In this document: positions 8,517 through 17,952 of the stretch, one piece after another
Position numbering within the stretch: position 1 is the first letter of the stretch
Layout of the letters: the number at the start of each line of letters is the position of its first letter
Source of the DNA: Anaerolinea sp.
Lineage (GTDB): Bacteria; Chloroflexota; Anaerolineae; Anaerolineales; Anaerolineaceae
Length of the DNA stretch: 43,230 bases
Direction: 5' to 3'
NCBI GenBank assembly: GCA_029975965.1
Contig: JARKOV010000038.1
Span: forward strand, 1 to 43,230
The notes under the pieces: model-generated
The model's database searches: none
Told to the model about the DNA's origin: nothing
What the model saw: the letters and a program-made list of their open reading frames with translations, nothing else
Program-made: the position numbers and the translations under genes

Positions 8517-9242
8517 TTATGCCGGCAATTGCCACCAACCATCGGCCTCGGTGTAACGCGAACGGGCGCCCTTCGTGCGAACCTCAACCTTGCCCCGACC
8601 GCGCACGCACAAGCCGTGTTCGCCAGCGATCAGCGCGGTAAACCCGTCCACGCCCACCAGCGTCCACTTGCGCAGCAGCAGCGCAGCTCCCTCGACCATC
8701 GCCGCCGGCAACTCGTCGAAGTGCGGGATGACATAGGCCCCTTTCAGCCAGCCAAACCCCTCGAAGGGATCCAACCGACCCGGCCCGCTGATCACCCGCT
8801 CGCCAAAGATCATCGCCCCCGCGCTGCAGCCAGCCACCACTCCCCCTCCGGCTAACACGTCGAGGATAGCTTTCCACGCCAGCGTCCCCACCAGGCTGCG
8901 GTAAAGGTAAGCCGGCTTGCCCCCCGAGAAATAGATAAAATTGGCCTGTCGAATACGCGCAGCCATTTCCGCGTTCTCCGCCCCGGCGCGATCGATCATC
9001 CGCAGCCCTTCGACCTGCTCCACGCCGAGGTCCTGGAAGTGCTTAACGCCCAGGTCGGTCCAATACTGTACCCGTTGCTCACCTTCGCTCCCGGCGGCCG
9101 TTGGCAGGCAAACGACGCGAGGAATTTCATGAAGTTGGGAGATCAAGAACCGGTCGACCGGCGCCATCGGGTCAAGGTACTCGCCTGCGCCGACCAGGGC
9201 CAGCGTGCCTTCACCTGGGATGTCCACCTTTAAAGTTGCCAT
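8517..9242 (-). CDS. Peptidase S51 (dipeptidase E / cyanophycinase-like) family protein
   Basis: 241 aa. The S51 nucleophile elbow GCSAGAM gives Ser140, preceded by the YFSGGKPAYL loop typical of the family and followed by a HFDE motif after the GFGW segment. N-terminal GTLALVGAGEY is the usual first strand. S51 enzymes are cytoplasmic serine hydrolases related to class-I glutamine amidotransferases that remove N-terminal Asp or hydrolyse cyanophycin-type bonds. No signal peptide is seen, so intracellular dipeptidase-like activity is more likely than extracellular cyanophycin degradation; no cyanophycin synthetase is in the window. It converges on polX with 9 bp between stop codons. Confidence 0.85.
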   Translation of the reverse strand: MATLKVDIPGEGTLALVGAGEYLDPMAPVDRFLISQLHEIPRVVCLPTAAGSEGEQRVQYWTDLGVKHFQDLGVEQVEGLRMIDRAGAENAEMAARIRQANFIYFSGGKPAYLYRSLVGTLAWKAILDVLAGGGVVAGCSAGAMIFGERVISGPGRLDPFEGFGWLKGAYVIPHFDELPAAMVEGAALLLRKWTLVGVDGFTALIAGEHGLCVRGRGKVEVRTKGARSRYTEADGWWQLPA

Positions 9243-9304
9243 CGGTTAAACCATTAACCCACCAGGCGCTCCGTCCGTGCGTAAGGCTCCGTTGAGCCGT
9301 TCGC

Positions 9305-11584
9305 TCACGGAAGCGGAGCTGAAAATACCAGATTGCCAAACGCCAGCATCGCGCGGCGATTCGGCGTGATCACGAAAGCGGTAGCCTTGCGATCGGGCAA
9401 GGGGTAGTCTGGGTCCAGCTCAGGACGGTACTGTCGCTGCAGGTTCAATCTGCGCAGGCTGAGGTGGTAAATGGAAGCTGCCTGATCGTCCAGCACATAC
9501 AACGAAGGATCCGGCGGTTGGGTGGTCTGCAAGTGCAGGAATGTGGCGTCTTCGAAGGTCAAAGGATCCGCCGGACGACCGGCGCGCGAATCGCCGTACG
9601 GCGCTGGGTCGCTGCATTCGGTGGTGAAGCCCGCATCGGTGCAGGTGGTCATGCTGCCGTCGGCGTGCAACAGGTAGAGATATTGCTGGTCGGCCGCCAG
9701 GTCGATCACGTCGGTCAGGTGCGGGATTTGCGAGTCAAAGTACAGGCGCGGCGGACCGGCAAACACCATGCCCTTTTCAGCAAAAAAGCGGTACACCCCG
9801 TTCATGGTCGGGTCGAGTACGTAGAGCACGTTCTGGAAAAGCACCATTCCGGTGATTTGCCCCCAGCCGGCATCCGGCACGGTGAGCTGGGTGCTGCTGA
9901 AACCGCTGGAGCCTGGCGCGCAGAACACCAGGTTGCCCCCGCCGTCGATCCCCATCACCGTGGCCTTGTAATCGTTGGTGGGCGGCATAGCGGCGATGTC
10001 GATCAATGGCCCGATGACCACAGCCCCGGCTTTCCCCGGACCGCAGGTGAATTGCGCGTCCAGTTCGTACCCGTCACCGGTGCGGTACAGGCGAAAAACC
10101 TGCCCGACCTGCGAATCGAGCAAATACACATCGTTGAGCGTCGCCACCATGCGCACGATGGTCACGCCCTCCGGTAACGACTTGCCGGCGGGCAGGTATA
10201 CCAGGCGCTGGATGCCGTCCATTTCATCCAGCGCGGCCTGGGCTTGCCGGCGGAGCTGGTTGCCCTCTTCCGAGCGACCGTATTCATCCGCTTTGTCCAT
10301 CCAGGCCAGTACCTGGTTCCAATCCTCGCGCCGCAGGGTGATGTCTTCCTGCGCAGCCGCCTGTTGGGCGAATTGAGCCGCGGTGCCCAGGTAGGCCTGG
10401 TACTGCTCGCCGCGCCCGCGCTGGAAGTAGACCGTCGCCGCCACGGCGACCACCGCCACCGGCACCGCCAGAGCGACAAACAGCATGGTGGATGGCGAAA
10501 TGCTCAGCCCCTCCACCGGCTGGCCTGGGATTACCCGCGCCGCCAGCTTCGAGAGACCGGCGCCGATCGCGCCAAATCCTTTGCGCAGCCAGGAGATCGC
10601 GCCTGAAGCGGCCCGGGCTGCTGCCACCGTCGAGGCAGAAGGCCCATGACTCGCCGCAGGAGAGGACGTTGATCCTCTCGATTCGGGTGGAGGCGCACTC
10701 GCCTGGCGTGGAGCGACCGCTTCCGCCGCAGCGGGTTGTGGCTTAATCGAAACGGGCGAAACCTCCCGGTCTGCCTGTCGTTCAACCGCCACGGCCGGTT
10801 CGCGGGTGAGCGGTTTGCCGCTCAGGAAGACCCCCGAAGGCCGCGCCGGGCGAGCAGCCGGGGGTTTCACTTCTTCCCTCGACACCTTGGGCTCCATCTG
10901 TTGTCGGGCCTGCCTGGTCCAGGTGATCTCGCCTCGACCGCTCATGCAGCGGATCAGCACAGCCTGCAATTCCAGCGTCTCACCCGCCAGGCGGCGATGC
11001 AATTCTTCCACCGGCAGGTTGGCCCACTCGCGCAAATGGGACTCCGTCCACTCCGCAGGGGGATCCGTCGTCAGGAGCAGCGAGCATCCCGCATCGAAAG
11101 CGGAAGTAAAAAACCGGCTGCCGACCACGCGCGCCTGGCCCAGGCCGCGCGCAGCCGGGTCGGAAAAGCTCTCCAGACGCGTCCCGCCGAAAACGAAGGC
11201 CTGCACGTTGCCAGCCAGCAACAGGTAGAGAGTGCCGCCGTGAATCACCCCCATGCCCAGGCCGCCGATCACCTGCCCGCCCTGGCGCGCGTCGCGCAGG
11301 TTGCGGTTGAGCAGGAAATCGTTCAGTCGCTCGACCGTGACCCGCATCCCGGAGGTCACCGAGCCGTTGGACTGGTAATAGGTATCGGCCAGCCGCGAGA
11401 GCATTTCCTGCTGCAGGTTGGGCGCCAACAAAGCTGTGCCGCTCTGGCTGAAAAAGAAAGCCACCTGGTCCTGCCCGCGCAGGCGAGAGGCCTTGCGCGG
11501 CGCCGAGCATGCGAACAAACCGGGAAATTGCCCCCGTTCCTGGCCTGCTTCGATGAACAATGGGTCGATGATCAGATCGAACAA
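9305..11584 (-). CDS. PP2C-like domain, transmembrane segment and beta-propeller-like protein
   Basis: 759 aa from a TTG start supported by AGAGG 8 nt upstream. Residues 1-230 resemble a PPM/PP2C fold: a GGLGMGVIHGGTLYLLLAGN-type segment corresponds to the strand pair that in PP2C ends GDSR, but the metal-binding Asp residues are not apparent, so it is probably a non-catalytic relative. Residues about 230-365 are a Pro/Ala/Ser-rich linker, 366-388 one transmembrane helix, 390-455 a Gln/Ala-rich helical stretch. Residues 465-759 have repeated VYLLDSQ-, VLYVLDPT-, YLYLLHADG- and SLYVLDDQ-like blades of an extracellular beta-propeller. Topology implies a cytosolic sensor-like domain and an outer propeller. 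It is divergent from the TadE/TadG operon across a shared promoter region, suggesting a linked role. No exact family name can be assigned. Confidence 0.7.
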   Translation of the reverse strand: MFDLIIDPLFIEAGQERGQFPGLFACSAPRKASRLRGQDQVAFFFSQSGTALLAPNLQQEMLSRLADTYYQSNGSVTSGMRVTVERLNDFLLNRNLRDARQGGQVIGGLGMGVIHGGTLYLLLAGNVQAFVFGGTRLESFSDPAARGLGQARVVGSRFFTSAFDAGCSLLLTTDPPAEWTESHLREWANLPVEELHRRLAGETLELQAVLIRCMSGRGEITWTRQARQQMEPKVSREEVKPPAARPARPSGVFLSGKPLTREPAVAVERQADREVSPVSIKPQPAAAEAVAPRQASAPPPESRGSTSSPAASHGPSASTVAAARAASGAISWLRKGFGAIGAGLSKLAARVIPGQPVEGLSISPSTMLFVALAVPVAVVAVAATVYFQRGRGEQYQAYLGTAAQFAQQAAAQEDITLRREDWNQVLAWMDKADEYGRSEEGNQLRRQAQAALDEMDGIQRLVYLPAGKSLPEGVTIVRMVATLNDVYLLDSQVGQVFRLYRTGDGYELDAQFTCGPGKAGAVVIGPLIDIAAMPPTNDYKATVMGIDGGGNLVFCAPGSSGFSSTQLTVPDAGWGQITGMVLFQNVLYVLDPTMNGVYRFFAEKGMVFAGPPRLYFDSQIPHLTDVIDLAADQQYLYLLHADGSMTTCTDAGFTTECSDPAPYGDSRAGRPADPLTFEDATFLHLQTTQPPDPSLYVLDDQAASIYHLSLRRLNLQRQYRPELDPDYPLPDRKATAFVITPNRRAMLAFGNLVFSAPLP

Positions 11585-11606
11585 TACGCTATCCTCTGCG
11601 AGACTG

Positions 11607-11612
11607 ATTATA
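11607..11612 (-). promoter_or_regulatory. Putative -10 element for the propeller protein gene
   Basis: Consensus TATAAT on the minus strand 22 nt before the TTG start, with AGAGG in between (11597-11593). No good -35 hexamer is seen at 16-18 bp. Confidence 0.45.
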
Positions 11613-11675
11613 CATAAGATTGTCTTGTTTTTGTTACAAAGCCGTTGAATGTGCTTTACAATTCCCCTTCACCTA

Positions 11676-11704
11676 TTGACACTCCCTTAAGCGACGGTTA
11701 TTGT
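11676..11704 (+). promoter_or_regulatory. Sigma-70-like promoter of the TadE/TadG/PA14 operon
   Basis: A perfect TTGACA (11676-11681), a 17-bp spacer and TATTGT (11699-11704). Transcription would start near 11711, giving a leader of about 60 nt before the ATG at 11773. It is the best -35 match in the window, suggesting fairly strong expression of the surface-protein operon. Confidence 0.65.
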
Positions 11705-11772
11705 AACTGTGGCGTTAATCTATCTCTTAATTTAAGACCAATCTACCGGATAACAGGTGCAAGTAAATTGCC

Positions 11773-12627
11773 ATGTTGAAGCTACGCAGAAACCCCTTTT
11801 CGAAACCTCAGGCGCGCTCGCGCGGCCAGTCCTTTCTGGAGCTGGCCCTCGTGCTCCCCATCCTCCTGTTGATTCTGCTGGGATTGATCGAGGTGGCTTT
11901 CTTCATCGGTCGCTACCTGGACGCCCTGGATCTCACCCGCGAAGCGGCCCGCTTTGGCTCCATCCGCGACCCGTTCGAAGCGGTCGTCTCGGACCTGAAT
12001 TGCTTCACCGGAGAGAAGTTCAACTTTTATTGGGACACCGCCTGCATTTTTTCACCTCCCGATGTGGTGGATTGCCAGAACGCGCTGCCCGAAAACGGCA
12101 CCGACCTGGGCGGCGGCAACCTGCTCTGGTGGTGCAACGGGATGAACAAGTACCTTGAAATCGATCCCGACACCGACGACGTGGTGATCAGCCTGTACAC
12201 CATCGAGAAAGACAACGACATCGGCCAGACCCACCCGGCATCCGGCCCGGAGAAGGTCATCGATTACAAAGGCCAGGAGAGCTTTTACTGGGCATTCTCC
12301 AACCACAAGACCGGCAGCTACGTCGCCGTCGACAACTGGCAGCGCGACTGCGAAGGCAACCAGGACACCACGCGCATCCCCTATTACACCAAAGCGCGCG
12401 TCCAGGACTTGATCAACGTCTCGTCCGGCGAGTTTCCTGCCGAGGTGACGCCTTCCGCAGTGCAATCCAACCGCGGCTTCATCGCTGTGGAAGTCTTCTA
12501 CTGTCACCGGCAGGTTCTGGGTCTGCCCATCCTCACCGATGTGGTGCCCAATCCGCTGATGATCCACGCATACACCCTCATGCCGCTCCCGGCTGCGGCC
12601 CCGACCCCGACCCATTCAACACCATAG
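11773..12627 (+). CDS. TadE-like pilus assembly / pseudopilin-like protein
   Basis: 284 aa. After a short basic start, ARSRGQSFLELALVLPILLLILLGLIEV (about residues 15-42) is the TadE N-terminal signature: RGQ, a Glu inside the hydrophobic helix, then LDLTREAARFGSIRD. TadE-type proteins are minor pseudopilins of Flp/Tad pili and related surface structures. The remaining 220 residues are an exported domain of unknown fold with several Cys (FTGEKF, CIFSPPDVVDCQ), ending in a short Pro-Thr tail. It heads a tight operon: 10 bp to the next gene. The Tad motor and secretin genes are absent from the window. Confidence 0.85.
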   Translation: MLKLRRNPFSKPQARSRGQSFLELALVLPILLLILLGLIEVAFFIGRYLDALDLTREAARFGSIRDPFEAVVSDLNCFTGEKFNFYWDTACIFSPPDVVDCQNALPENGTDLGGGNLLWWCNGMNKYLEIDPDTDDVVISLYTIEKDNDIGQTHPASGPEKVIDYKGQESFYWAFSNHKTGSYVAVDNWQRDCEGNQDTTRIPYYTKARVQDLINVSSGEFPAEVTPSAVQSNRGFIAVEVFYCHRQVLGLPILTDVVPNPLMIHAYTLMPLPAAAPTPTHSTP

Positions 12628-12637
12628 GCACCAGAAT

Positions 12638-14485
12638 ATGAGCAAGCAAATCCTCTTACCCGAAAAGCAAACTCGATCCCGTGGCCAGGTGCTGGTCATT
12701 TTTGCCGTTTCATTGCTGGCGCTGCTCTTCTTCGTCGGGCTGGCCATCGACGCCGGCGTGGCGTATGTTTCCTACGGGCAGCTCAAGCGCGCCGTCGATG
12801 CAGCCTCGGTGGCGGCCGCCAACAACTTCAAGCGCGGCGCCACCTACAGCGAGATGGTCGCCGCCACGCTGGAGGTGATCAAGCTGCACAACGTCAACAC
12901 CGACCCGAGCGTGCTCAACCTGCGGGTCGATATCTGCGACCGCGACCAGGACAACGTCACCGACCCCGAGCTGGCCACCGAAAACCCGCGCTTTTACGCG
13001 ATTTGTCCCGATACGTCCAAAGAGACGGCGCGCAAACTGGTCTGGGTGGAAGCTCGTCAGCAAACCCCCTTCTATTTCCTCTCCCTGCTCGGCTTCAACG
13101 GCATCGCCCTCTCTACCAACTCGACCGCCGAAGCCGCCGCGGTGGACCTGGTGCTGGTGATCGACACCTCCGAATCGATGGCCGCCGAGTGCAAGAACCC
13201 CAAAGGCGCCGACTACCTCAACTGCGTCGAATTTGCCACCCCCGGCTACGGCAAAACGACCAGCTCCGATTACGACCCCACCCTGTGCAACGCTGTCACC
13301 GACGGCAGCGGCAACGTGATCACCAAGAGCGAATGCCACCCGCTGCGCGAAGCCCTGGACGCGGGCGAAAAACTGGTCGACACGCTTTACGAAGGCTACG
13401 ACCGCATCTCGCTGGTCACCTTCGACACGGTGTCAAAAACAGTCTTCCCCCTCACCACGCTGGTGGGCTCCAACCGTGCTATCGTGATCAACGAGATTCG
13501 CAAGACCAGGCTGCACGATGATGCCCCTTACGCGCGCATGTGGCCCGAATGGCGCAATCACATCAACCTGGTCAACACGGCCAACCCGGAGGACCGCGAC
13601 GGCGACGGCAGCGACTTCGACCCTGCCCTTCCCGCCTGCATTTTGGACGACGACCGCTGGGACCAGACCAACGGCGTGCCCTGCGACGACGACACCAAGA
13701 ACGACGCCTTCGACTGGGACAAAGACGGCATTTACACCGACGCCGACCACACCACCGCGCTCAACTGGCTGGCGACCACCGGCAACACCTCCTTTTCGCT
13801 GGTCTCCACCTGCACCGGTTGCGCCATGCGCGCCGCCACCGAGCAGTTGAAGGCCAACGGGCGCCCCGGCGCGGTGTGGGTGATTGTCTTCCTCTCCGAC
13901 GGCGCGGTCAACATGTCCGACACCTACACCACCCTGGGCAACCCCGACATCATCCCGGCCTCCTTCCCCAACGGTTTCTGCACCAAGAAATATTGGCCCG
14001 ACTTCTGCACCGATAAAACGCTCTCGCCGCGCTACTGCATCGACTACAACAAGGACAACCCCGGCATCAGCAGCCAGACCTGCCCGCCCAACACCACCTG
14101 GGAGCTGCGCAACCCGATCACCTCCAACTATTCGCCCTTCGACTACGCCATGGACATGGTCGACGAAGCCGCGCTGACTGTGGTGCGCAACGCCGCCAAC
14201 GGCTCGGACCCCAAGTACAACCCCAAAGAGCCGATCGCCAACGACATCGCCATTTACTCGATCGGCCTCGGCCCGGCCATCTCCTACGGCGAAACGCTGC
14301 TTCGCTACATGGCGGCCGTGGGTGACGACGGCGACCGCGTGACCGACCAGTGCAAGAACGCCCTGGGCGTGCCGACAGCCGCGAAAACTTCCTGTGGTCA
14401 GTACTTCTTCGCCGCCACAGGCGACCAGTTATTGCCTATTTTCGATAATATTGCCAGCCGCATTTATACCAAGATCACCCGCTAA
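12638..14485 (+). CDS. TadG-like protein with von Willebrand factor A domain
   Basis: 615 aa. Residues about 13-60 ([48 protein letters not shown]) are the TadE/TadG-like (PF13400) N-terminal helix. A VWA domain starts near residue 170 with a perfect MIDAS DTSES (Asp176, Ser178, Ser180). It is interrupted by a long insert around residues 300-385 rich in Asp, including a [11 protein letters not shown] run near residue 319 and a [12 protein letters not shown] stretch, like calcium-binding loops; the VWA core resumes at [14 protein letters not shown]. TadG-VWA proteins are surface-exposed and metal-dependent VWA folds typically bind other proteins. It sits between two TadE-type genes with 10-11-bp gaps, so it is translated as one unit with them. 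Confidence 0.88.
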   Translation: MSKQILLPEKQTRSRGQVLVIFAVSLLALLFFVGLAIDAGVAYVSYGQLKRAVDAASVAAANNFKRGATYSEMVAATLEVIKLHNVNTDPSVLNLRVDICDRDQDNVTDPELATENPRFYAICPDTSKETARKLVWVEARQQTPFYFLSLLGFNGIALSTNSTAEAAAVDLVLVIDTSESMAAECKNPKGADYLNCVEFATPGYGKTTSSDYDPTLCNAVTDGSGNVITKSECHPLREALDAGEKLVDTLYEGYDRISLVTFDTVSKTVFPLTTLVGSNRAIVINEIRKTRLHDDAPYARMWPEWRNHINLVNTANPEDRDGDGSDFDPALPACILDDDRWDQTNGVPCDDDTKNDAFDWDKDGIYTDADHTTALNWLATTGNTSFSLVSTCTGCAMRAATEQLKANGRPGAVWVIVFLSDGAVNMSDTYTTLGNPDIIPASFPNGFCTKKYWPDFCTDKTLSPRYCIDYNKDNPGISSQTCPPNTTWELRNPITSNYSPFDYAMDMVDEAALTVVRNAANGSDPKYNPKEPIANDIAIYSIGLGPAISYGETLLRYMAAVGDDGDRVTDQCKNALGVPTAAKTSCGQYFFAATGDQLLPIFDNIASRIYTKITR

Positions 14486-14496
14486 AGGGGGAAGCG

Positions 14497-17400
14497 ATGA
14501 AAGCAAAGTTTCTTCCACTCACCAAGAAAGGCAAAACCCGCGGCCAGGGGCTGCTGGAGTTTGCCCTCGCCCTGCCCATCCTGCTCCTGCTCGTCTTCGG
14601 CATCATCGAGTTTGGCCGCATCCTGCAGGCCTGGCTGGCGCTCGAGAACGGCGCTCGCTTCGCCGTGCGCTATGCCGTCACCGGCAATTACGACGTTCAA
14701 TACTGCGATGAGGCGATCAACGCGGTGGCGGCGTCGCTGGGCGTCACGACCACCGCGTTGGAAGCCGACGACCTCCAGGACGGCAAACTCGACTGCCGCG
14801 TGCCGTACAACAAGGGCATCGCCAACTGGGAGGATAAGACCAACGCCCTGCAGGACTGGGCGCGCCTCCAGTCGATCAAGGACACCGCCCTGGCCGGCGC
14901 CACCGGCATCTCGTGGAACCCGGACATCTCTGGCGACTATTTACAGTACCTGGAGACCTACCCGACTGCGATCGACGGCCTGTCCAACAAAAACGAGTTG
15001 TTGGGCATGCCCCAGATGCCGGATTTCTTCAGCACCTCGATCTGCTCCAACCGCAAGTACGATGATCCGGCGGCTCCCGCCAACAGCTTTTACTTCGCCT
15101 ACGATAAAGTCGTCCGCTATAACGACGGCAGCGACCCCGATTCAGCCTACCCGTTGTTCTGCAACAAGGTCCGCACCAGCAACAATACGACCCTCTATTA
15201 CGGCGACGACGCAGGCGGCCCGGGCGACCGCGTGCGCGTGGTGCTCACCTACCGCCACACCCTGATCACCCCCTTCCTGAGCGAATGGTGGCCGACCCTG
15301 CTGCTCACCTCCACCCGCGAAGGCCTGGTCGAAAAATTCCGCGCCTCGCGCGTCACCGGCCTGACCAGCGGTATCTCCACCGGCCCCACCGACACGCCCA
15401 CCCTCACCACCACGCCCACGGCGACCAACACGATTGAGCCGTTTGCCTGCATCGGCTCGGGCGTGCTGCTCGACCGCTGGAACAACATGCCGGGCGGGAG
15501 CGTCAGCGACCTGTTCAACCACATCGATTTCGAATACTACAATCCCACCCAGACTATCGAAAGCTGGATCGGCCCCGGGGACGAATTCAACTGGCCGCAA
15601 GCCTCGCCCTCCGACGGGATCAACGACACTTACGCCTTGCGCTTCCGCGGTAAGTTGTGCGTGCCTTTCACCGGCAATTACACCTTCTACATGGTCAGCG
15701 ACGACAACGCGCGCTTCTACTTCAACAGCTCGCCGGGGAGCAATTCGGTCAACCTGGGCGGTAGCCCGACCATCGAGAGCTTCTACACCGGCCTGACCCC
15801 CGCCGACATCGAGTCGGGATACGCCACCGGCACCTCTTTCACCCTGGTGCGCGGGCAGCAATACTACTTCGAGGTGTTCCTCAAGGAAAATGCCGGCGGC
15901 GACTTCCTCGGCCTGGGCTGGAAAGGCCCCGGCATAGCCGACGGGGATACGCCGCAACTGATCGCGCGCGAATACCTCAACCCGGTCCCCAAGGACACCA
16001 AGCCGCCCGAAGCCGACTGCAGGGGCACCGGCGCGACGGTGGAGATGTGGACTGACCTCGAGAAGCTCTACGGCATCGACGGCGCCAGCCAGACCGACCT
16101 GGTCAACTTCATCAACAACGTAATCAACGCCTTCCGCGCCCCTCAAGAGGAGTTCACCGCCACCCTGGCCGATTCCCGCGTCAACTACGCCGACAACTAC
16201 GGCAGCCAGATGCGTGCCCTGCTCTGCGCGCCCTACGACGGCGAATACACCTTCTACATCGCCTCCGACGACGCCAGCCGCCTCTACCTGAGCCCATCGA
16301 CCAACCCGGCGACCAAGAGCGAGATCGCCCGCATCAACGGCTGGACCGGTCGCCCGGGCGGCGTGCCGGAATGGAACAAGGCCTCCGAGCCGGACCAGAT
16401 CTCCGACCCAATCACCCTGCAGGCCGGGCAGTGGTACTACATCGAGGCCAGCCACATCGAAGGCTACAGCAGCGACAACCTCTCCATCGGTTGGACCGGG
16501 CCTTACCTTGGTCCGGTGTCGATCATCGCCCAACGCTTCTTGCAGCCGGTCGATCCACGCCCCACGCCCACCGTCGTCGCCTCCTGTGACTCGCTCACCG
16601 TCAGTGACGACCGCGAAGAGCTGGTGCTGATGGGAGATGACATCACCATCCCCTTGACCAATACCAACACCAACCTGCCGGTCTACATCACCTCGCTCAG
16701 CGGCGTCTGGACTGGTCCGTGGAACAACCTGCCCTCCGAAACGCGCCCGACCAACCAGATCGATCTGTACCAGTTCACCAATTCGCTGGGCACTTCCACG
16801 CTGCTGAACCCCACCAATGTGACGTTGAACGCCAACTCGCCCTGGTCGCACACCTTCTCCACGTTGGGGCAAATTCCCTTCCTGGAGAGCGGCACGCTGA
16901 CCATCGATATGACCGCCAACTGGGCGACCACCAACACCGTGCCGGTGCCCATCTATCCGTCCTCCGGCTCGTTCATCTACTACCACGGCAACGACTTCAC
17001 CCTCGACATTAGCTACAACGTGGGCGGGGTAGCCTGCCCGCCGCTCAGGGTGAGCGGCCTGGACGGTCCGCAAATCATCACCCAGCGCCTCGACGGCCCT
17101 GCCGGACGCTTCAACATTCAGGCCAACGTCACCCCGGCCGGCGGCGTGCGCTCGACGGTCGACCGGGTGTGGTTCTCGGTCTACAACTCAGCCGGAACCT
17201 TGGTTCACTCGGTCGTGGACACCTCCTCGGCGGCGTTCTGCCTCTTCAACCAGAGCGCCAATCCCTGCCCGACCAACATGGCATCGATGACCTGGTCAAA
17301 TGGCTCGTCGATCACCTCCGGCACCTATACCCTGGTGGTGCAGGCGCGAGACAACGACAGCCTGTACGGCACCGCCGCCCAATACTCCTCGCGTATCACC

Positions 17401-17811
17401 CAGCCGCTCGTGCTCACCATCGACGTGCCCTCGCCGACGCCCACCAACACGCGCACGCCCACCCGCACGCCGACCGTGACGCGCACGCCGACGATCACGC
17501 TGACGCCCTCCAACACGCCCACCATCACGCGCACGCCGACGCGCACGCTGACCTCGACCATCACGCTCACACCGACGCGCACGCTCACGCCGACCATCAC
17601 CAACACGCCGACGATCACCCCGACGCGCACGCGCACGCCCACCCGCACGGTGACGCGCACGCCCACGGCCACGGCGACCGCGACGCCCACGCTGCAGTTC
17701 ACCCTGACCTACACGTTGGCGCCCACCCGCACGCGCACGCCCACGCCCACCGTCACGCCCATCGTGCCGACATCGACCATCGGCTGCCCGCCTGACCTGC
17801 CGTGCCCATAG
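14497..17811 (+). CDS. TadE-like N-terminus fused to two PA14-like domains and a Thr-Pro tail
   Basis: 1104 aa. AGGGGG precedes the ATG. Residues about 10-60 carry a TadE signature ([21 protein letters not shown]). Residues 315-500 and 507-685 are two PA14-like beta-barrel modules; each has a YTFY(M/I)-SDD-aR-Y core ([16 protein letters not shown] and [12 protein letters not shown]) and a WKGPG or WTGPYLGP end. PA14 modules bind carbohydrate in adhesins and enzymes. Residues about 690-980 look like beta-sandwich (Ig-like) domains, followed by about 110 residues of Thr at every second position with Pro, and a tail [10 protein letters not shown]. There is no LPxTG motif. The architecture suggests a large surface adhesin or tip component held by the TadE helix. 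Operon partner of the two upstream genes. Confidence 0.85.
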   Translation: MKAKFLPLTKKGKTRGQGLLEFALALPILLLLVFGIIEFGRILQAWLALENGARFAVRYAVTGNYDVQYCDEAINAVAASLGVTTTALEADDLQDGKLDCRVPYNKGIANWEDKTNALQDWARLQSIKDTALAGATGISWNPDISGDYLQYLETYPTAIDGLSNKNELLGMPQMPDFFSTSICSNRKYDDPAAPANSFYFAYDKVVRYNDGSDPDSAYPLFCNKVRTSNNTTLYYGDDAGGPGDRVRVVLTYRHTLITPFLSEWWPTLLLTSTREGLVEKFRASRVTGLTSGISTGPTDTPTLTTTPTATNTIEPFACIGSGVLLDRWNNMPGGSVSDLFNHIDFEYYNPTQTIESWIGPGDEFNWPQASPSDGINDTYALRFRGKLCVPFTGNYTFYMVSDDNARFYFNSSPGSNSVNLGGSPTIESFYTGLTPADIESGYATGTSFTLVRGQQYYFEVFLKENAGGDFLGLGWKGPGIADGDTPQLIAREYLNPVPKDTKPPEADCRGTGATVEMWTDLEKLYGIDGASQTDLVNFINNVINAFRAPQEEFTATLADSRVNYADNYGSQMRALLCAPYDGEYTFYIASDDASRLYLSPSTNPATKSEIARINGWTGRPGGVPEWNKASEPDQISDPITLQAGQWYYIEASHIEGYSSDNLSIGWTGPYLGPVSIIAQRFLQPVDPRPTPTVVASCDSLTVSDDREELVLMGDDITIPLTNTNTNLPVYITSLSGVWTGPWNNLPSETRPTNQIDLYQFTNSLGTSTLLNPTNVTLNANSPWSHTFSTLGQIPFLESGTLTIDMTANWATTNTVPVPIYPSSGSFIYYHGNDFTLDISYNVGGVACPPLRVSGLDGPQIITQRLDGPAGRFNIQANVTPAGGVRSTVDRVWFSVYNSAGTLVHSVVDTSSAAFCLFNQSANPCPTNMASMTWSNGSSITSGTYTLVVQARDNDSLYGTAAQYSSRITQPLVLTIDVPSPTPTNTRTPTRTPTVTRTPTITLTPSNTPTITRTPTRTLTSTITLTPTRTLTPTITNTPTITPTRTRTPTRTVTRTPTATATATPTLQFTLTYTLAPTRTRTPTPTVTPIVPTSTIGCPPDLPCP
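17430..17765 (+). repeat. Degenerate ACGCCCAC/ACGCGCACG tract coding for Thr-Pro/Thr-Arg repeats
   Basis: Around 330 bp built from irregular 6- and 12-bp units such as ACGCGCACGCCG, in frame with the PA14 gene, encoding TPT-x with x mostly Arg, Asn, Ile or Val. It is a low-complexity stalk-type linker, not a CRISPR array: units are not separated by spacers and stay in frame. It could vary in length by slippage or recombination. Confidence 0.85.
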
Positions 17812-17822
17812 GATAGATACCC

Positions 17823-17855
17823 GAGAGCCCCGGGAGATTTTGACCCGGGGCTCTC
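17823..17855 (+). terminator. 12-bp perfect GC-rich hairpin after the surface-protein operon
   Basis: GAGAGCCCCGGG and its exact complement enclose a 9-nt AGATTTTGA loop, 11 bp after the stop codon. There is no U-tract after it, so it may be a terminator of a type not needing one or an mRNA 3' stabiliser. Confidence 0.65.
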
Positions 17856-17906
17856 CCCACCACAAGGCTTTCTTTCAGGCCAAACGAATCTGTAAGGTGG
17901 TGAAAC

Positions 17907-17936
17907 GCTGGGGCGGCCTGAAAAGACCGCCCCAGC
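17907..17936 (+). terminator. Second hairpin (10-bp perfect stem) in the same gap
   Basis: GCTGGGGCGG and CCGCCCCAGC enclose the 10-nt loop CCTGAAAAGA. It lies 52 bp after the first hairpin and just before the next gene; again no U-tract follows. Confidence 0.55.
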
Positions 17937-17952
17937 CGATTAAAATGTGGAT

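Noticed and set aside
10736..11617. Plus-strand open frame opposite the propeller protein's N-terminus
   Set aside because: No ribosome binding site or domain; shadow of the coding strand.
15142..17073. Long minus-strand open frame (643 codons) across the PA14 gene
   Set aside because: It lies wholly opposite a gene with clear TadE and PA14 domains, has no family motif and is explained by GC-rich third codon positions.
17430..17765. Repeat tract considered as a CRISPR array
   Set aside because: Units are 6-12 bp, directly joined and in frame with a gene; no constant repeat-spacer pattern.
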